Origin: an uncultured Lachnospiraceae bacterium
GTDB lineage: Bacteria; Bacillota_A; Clostridia; Lachnospirales; Lachnospiraceae
NCBI GenBank assembly: GCA_910588595.1
Contig: CAJUQU010000269.1
Coordinates: 1 to 5,743 of the forward strand
Reading direction: 5' to 3'
DNA length: 5,743 bases
The notes beneath the pieces are model-generated. The model was not told where the DNA came from and searched no databases. It saw only the letters and a program-made list of their open reading frames with translations. This document shows positions 4,896 through 5,743 of this stretch, piece after piece. Each line of letters begins with the position of its first letter. Within the stretch, counting starts at the first letter, position 1. A program made the position numbers and the translations under genes.

Positions 4896-4963
4896 TTTGT
4901 AATACAAATGAAAAGCTGCAGCGCGCCGATCGGCTCCAAACTGCAGCGGATTTGTATTACAAA
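4896..4963. repeat. 68-bp inverted repeat built from array modules
   Basis: TTGTAATACAA (4897-4907), 8 bases, CTGCAG (4916-4921), GCCGATCGGC (4925-4934), CTGCAG (4941-4946), 5 bases, TTGTATTACAA (4952-4962). The left side repeats the 55-bp unit at 260-299 with the same internal offsets (11-mer to CTGCAG 8 bases; 11-mer to GATC offset 31). The right side has the 5-base spacing of the 44-bp units, inverted. Thus the two unit types of the left array meet head-to-head here, beside the attachment region. Binding by Int, an accessory factor, Rep or the HTH protein is possible. Confidence 0.85.
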
Positions 4964-4979
4964 TTCCCAAAAGCAAAAT

Positions 4980-5024
4980 AAAAAACACCATCCCCAAAGC
5001 GCTCTGCTTCAAAAATAGTGCTTT
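4980..5024 (-). terminator. Weak terminator candidate after tRNA-Lys
   Basis: Read on the minus strand, AAAGCAC (5024-5018) can pair with GCGCTTT (5002-4996) with one mismatch, then a T6 run follows about 10 bases later (4985-4980). The large loop and the gap before the T-run make this weak. It is the only terminator-like structure I see downstream of the tRNA. Confidence 0.25.
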
Positions 5025-5027
5025 CAA

Positions 5028-5100
5028 TGCACCGCCAGGGGCTCGAACCCTGGACACCCTGATTAAGAGTCAGGTGCTCTACCAACTGAGCTAGCGGTGC
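5028..5100 (-). tRNA. tRNA-Lys (anticodon CTT)
   Basis: This complete 73-base cloverleaf reads on the minus strand: acceptor GCACCGC pairs fully with GCGGTGC, discriminator A at 5028; D-arm GCTC AGTTGGTA GAGC; anticodon stem CCTGA/TCAGG with loop CTCTTAA, anticodon CTT at 5067-5065; variable GTGTC; T-arm CAGGG TTCGAGC CCCTG. CCA is not encoded. The gene has its own promoter to the right and is probably the integration target: the int gene, the att-like dyad and the modular inverted repeat all lie on its 3' side. If so, the 3' part of this gene may have been supplied by the phage. A second copy of that 3' part should mark the other prophage end; I do not see one within this window. Confidence 0.97.
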
Positions 5101-5151
5101 ATATTTGTAATTTCCATTCGGTTTTTCTAAGTTGTCCACCGAACAATAAAT

Positions 5152-5180
5152 ACTATATCACTCAATTTATAAAGTGTCAA
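5152..5180 (-). promoter_or_regulatory. Sigma-70/SigA promoter of tRNA-Lys
   Basis: On the minus strand TTGACA (5180-5175) and TATAGT (5157-5152) are separated by exactly 17 bases. Transcription would start near 5145, giving a leader of about 45 bases before the mature tRNA. The -35 lies in a small dyad, AAAGTG TCAA CACTTT (5171-5186). Intact promoter and tRNA indicate that chromosome lies on this side. Confidence 0.85.
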
Positions 5181-5186
5181 CACTTT

Positions 5187-5743
5187 TTTATCAAATATTT
5201 CATATTTTTTAAGGTTGATTTATCAGACTTGTACCACCCGGATATTTCAGAGAAAATTACTGATCTGATCAAAGGCATTTCTGACAACACAAATCAGCAG
5301 GCATCTGTGCCGTCAGTCATCAGTCGAAAATCCACAGATCACCATTGTATTTCACAGTATATTGTACAGAGGACACAGCGAAGCTGAGTGCTGCTGCCAG
5401 TGAAGAGTTGACAAGTCAGGCGCTTGCGCCTCGGTGATTTCACGGCATTCTATACCTGCTGCTGCAGCGTTTTTTGTTCTGCCGATCATGCACACAATAT
5501 GATAAAAGGTATCAAAAACAATTTGAATATTATATGTAAATTTTACAATATACTTAGCATTTATAAAATGATATAATAGTATTGCCAGTATTTGGTGCGT
5601 CTGGATAATTTTATTGATCTCTTTATATATCAAATGTTTAGATGGATGTTCAGATCGATCCTATACCACAGAACATAAGTTTATAAAATCATCCGGTAAG
5701 AGATCCGTAAAACCACTTCTGCCAAACCGATCGCTTGTACTGT
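5187..5743. other. No gene recognised; probable host intergenic or decayed sequence
   Basis: The open frames here (for example plus 5097-5387 and minus 5352-5633) lack ribosome sites and recognisable motifs, and the first runs through the tRNA promoter. Visible small features are an AGGCG/CGCCT stem with CTTG loop at 5418-5431 and an extended -10 on the plus strand, TGATATAAT (5569-5577), with no matching -35. No ORF of note follows that -10 within the window. The stretch 5500-5640 is very AT-rich. It may be a regulatory region for a gene beyond the right edge. Confidence 0.5.

Noticed and set aside
4770..5018. Plus-strand 82-codon frame overlapping the end of int
   Set aside because: It overlaps catalytic int codons in another frame and continues through the dyad and the 68-bp inverted repeat, so it is a by-product of these.
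5097..5387. Plus-strand 96-codon frame after the tRNA
   Set aside because: It begins at the tRNA 5' end, runs against the tRNA promoter and lacks a ribosome site; residues look like translated non-coding DNA.
5352..5633. Minus-strand 93-codon frame as a host gene
   Set aside because: There is no ribosome site before the ATG, the first half is AT-rich low-complexity sequence, and I recognise no motif.

Overview
The window looks like most of an integrated filamentous (inovirus-type) phage in a Gram-positive gut-type bacterium, probably a Clostridia/Lachnospiraceae relative. This rests on four hallmark genes: a small hydrophobic virion-type membrane protein, a Zot/pI-type assembly ATPase, a Rep_trans/RstA-like rolling-circle initiator, and a tyrosine integrase. 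The AGGAGG-type ribosome sites, the moderate-to-low GC, and an HTH protein of a type I associate with Firmicutes phages point to the host group. No database search was possible, so taxonomy is inference.

Layout, left to right. Positions 1-266 hold the end of a virion-gene block: a possible C-terminal fragment, then a 72-residue membrane protein. Positions 260-540 hold no gene but an ordered array of a near-palindromic 11-mer, TTGTA-N-TACAA. It is spaced exactly 55 bp for the first three copies, then 43-44 bp for four more. Positions 558-2049 form an operon: a six-codon leader ORF, a small Cys-rich protein whose 5' half lies in a 158-bp imperfect palindrome, an XRE-like HTH regulator, and the Zot-like ATPase. 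A 65-bp GC-rich bidirectional terminator overlaps the Zot stop codon. Positions 2111-2301 are a structured leader with a second six-codon ORF, a hairpin, a start-stop AUG-UAA and one perfect copy of the 11-mer. Then come rep (2302-3954) and int (about 3932-4843), which overlap.

Right end. After int there is a 12-7-12 dyad (4856-4886). Its left arm is identical to part of a tRNA-Lys(CTT) gene 195 bp away (5028-5100, minus strand). Between them is a 68-bp inverted repeat built from the same modules as the left array. The tRNA has its own canonical promoter on the right, so the chromosome should begin at or just beyond the tRNA, with the prophage on its left. The other prophage end, with coat and adsorption genes, is outside the window. 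Positions 5181-5743 contain no gene I can support.

Working model. The HTH protein or Rep binds the 11-mer at the array, the rep leader and the int-distal module, linking control of replication, assembly and integration. Zot drives virion extrusion, Rep makes single strands, and Int inserts the genome at tRNA-Lys. The two most unusual elements are the 158-bp palindrome, which is at once coding sequence, translational control structure and possible packaging/origin hairpin, and the periodic modular repeat array.
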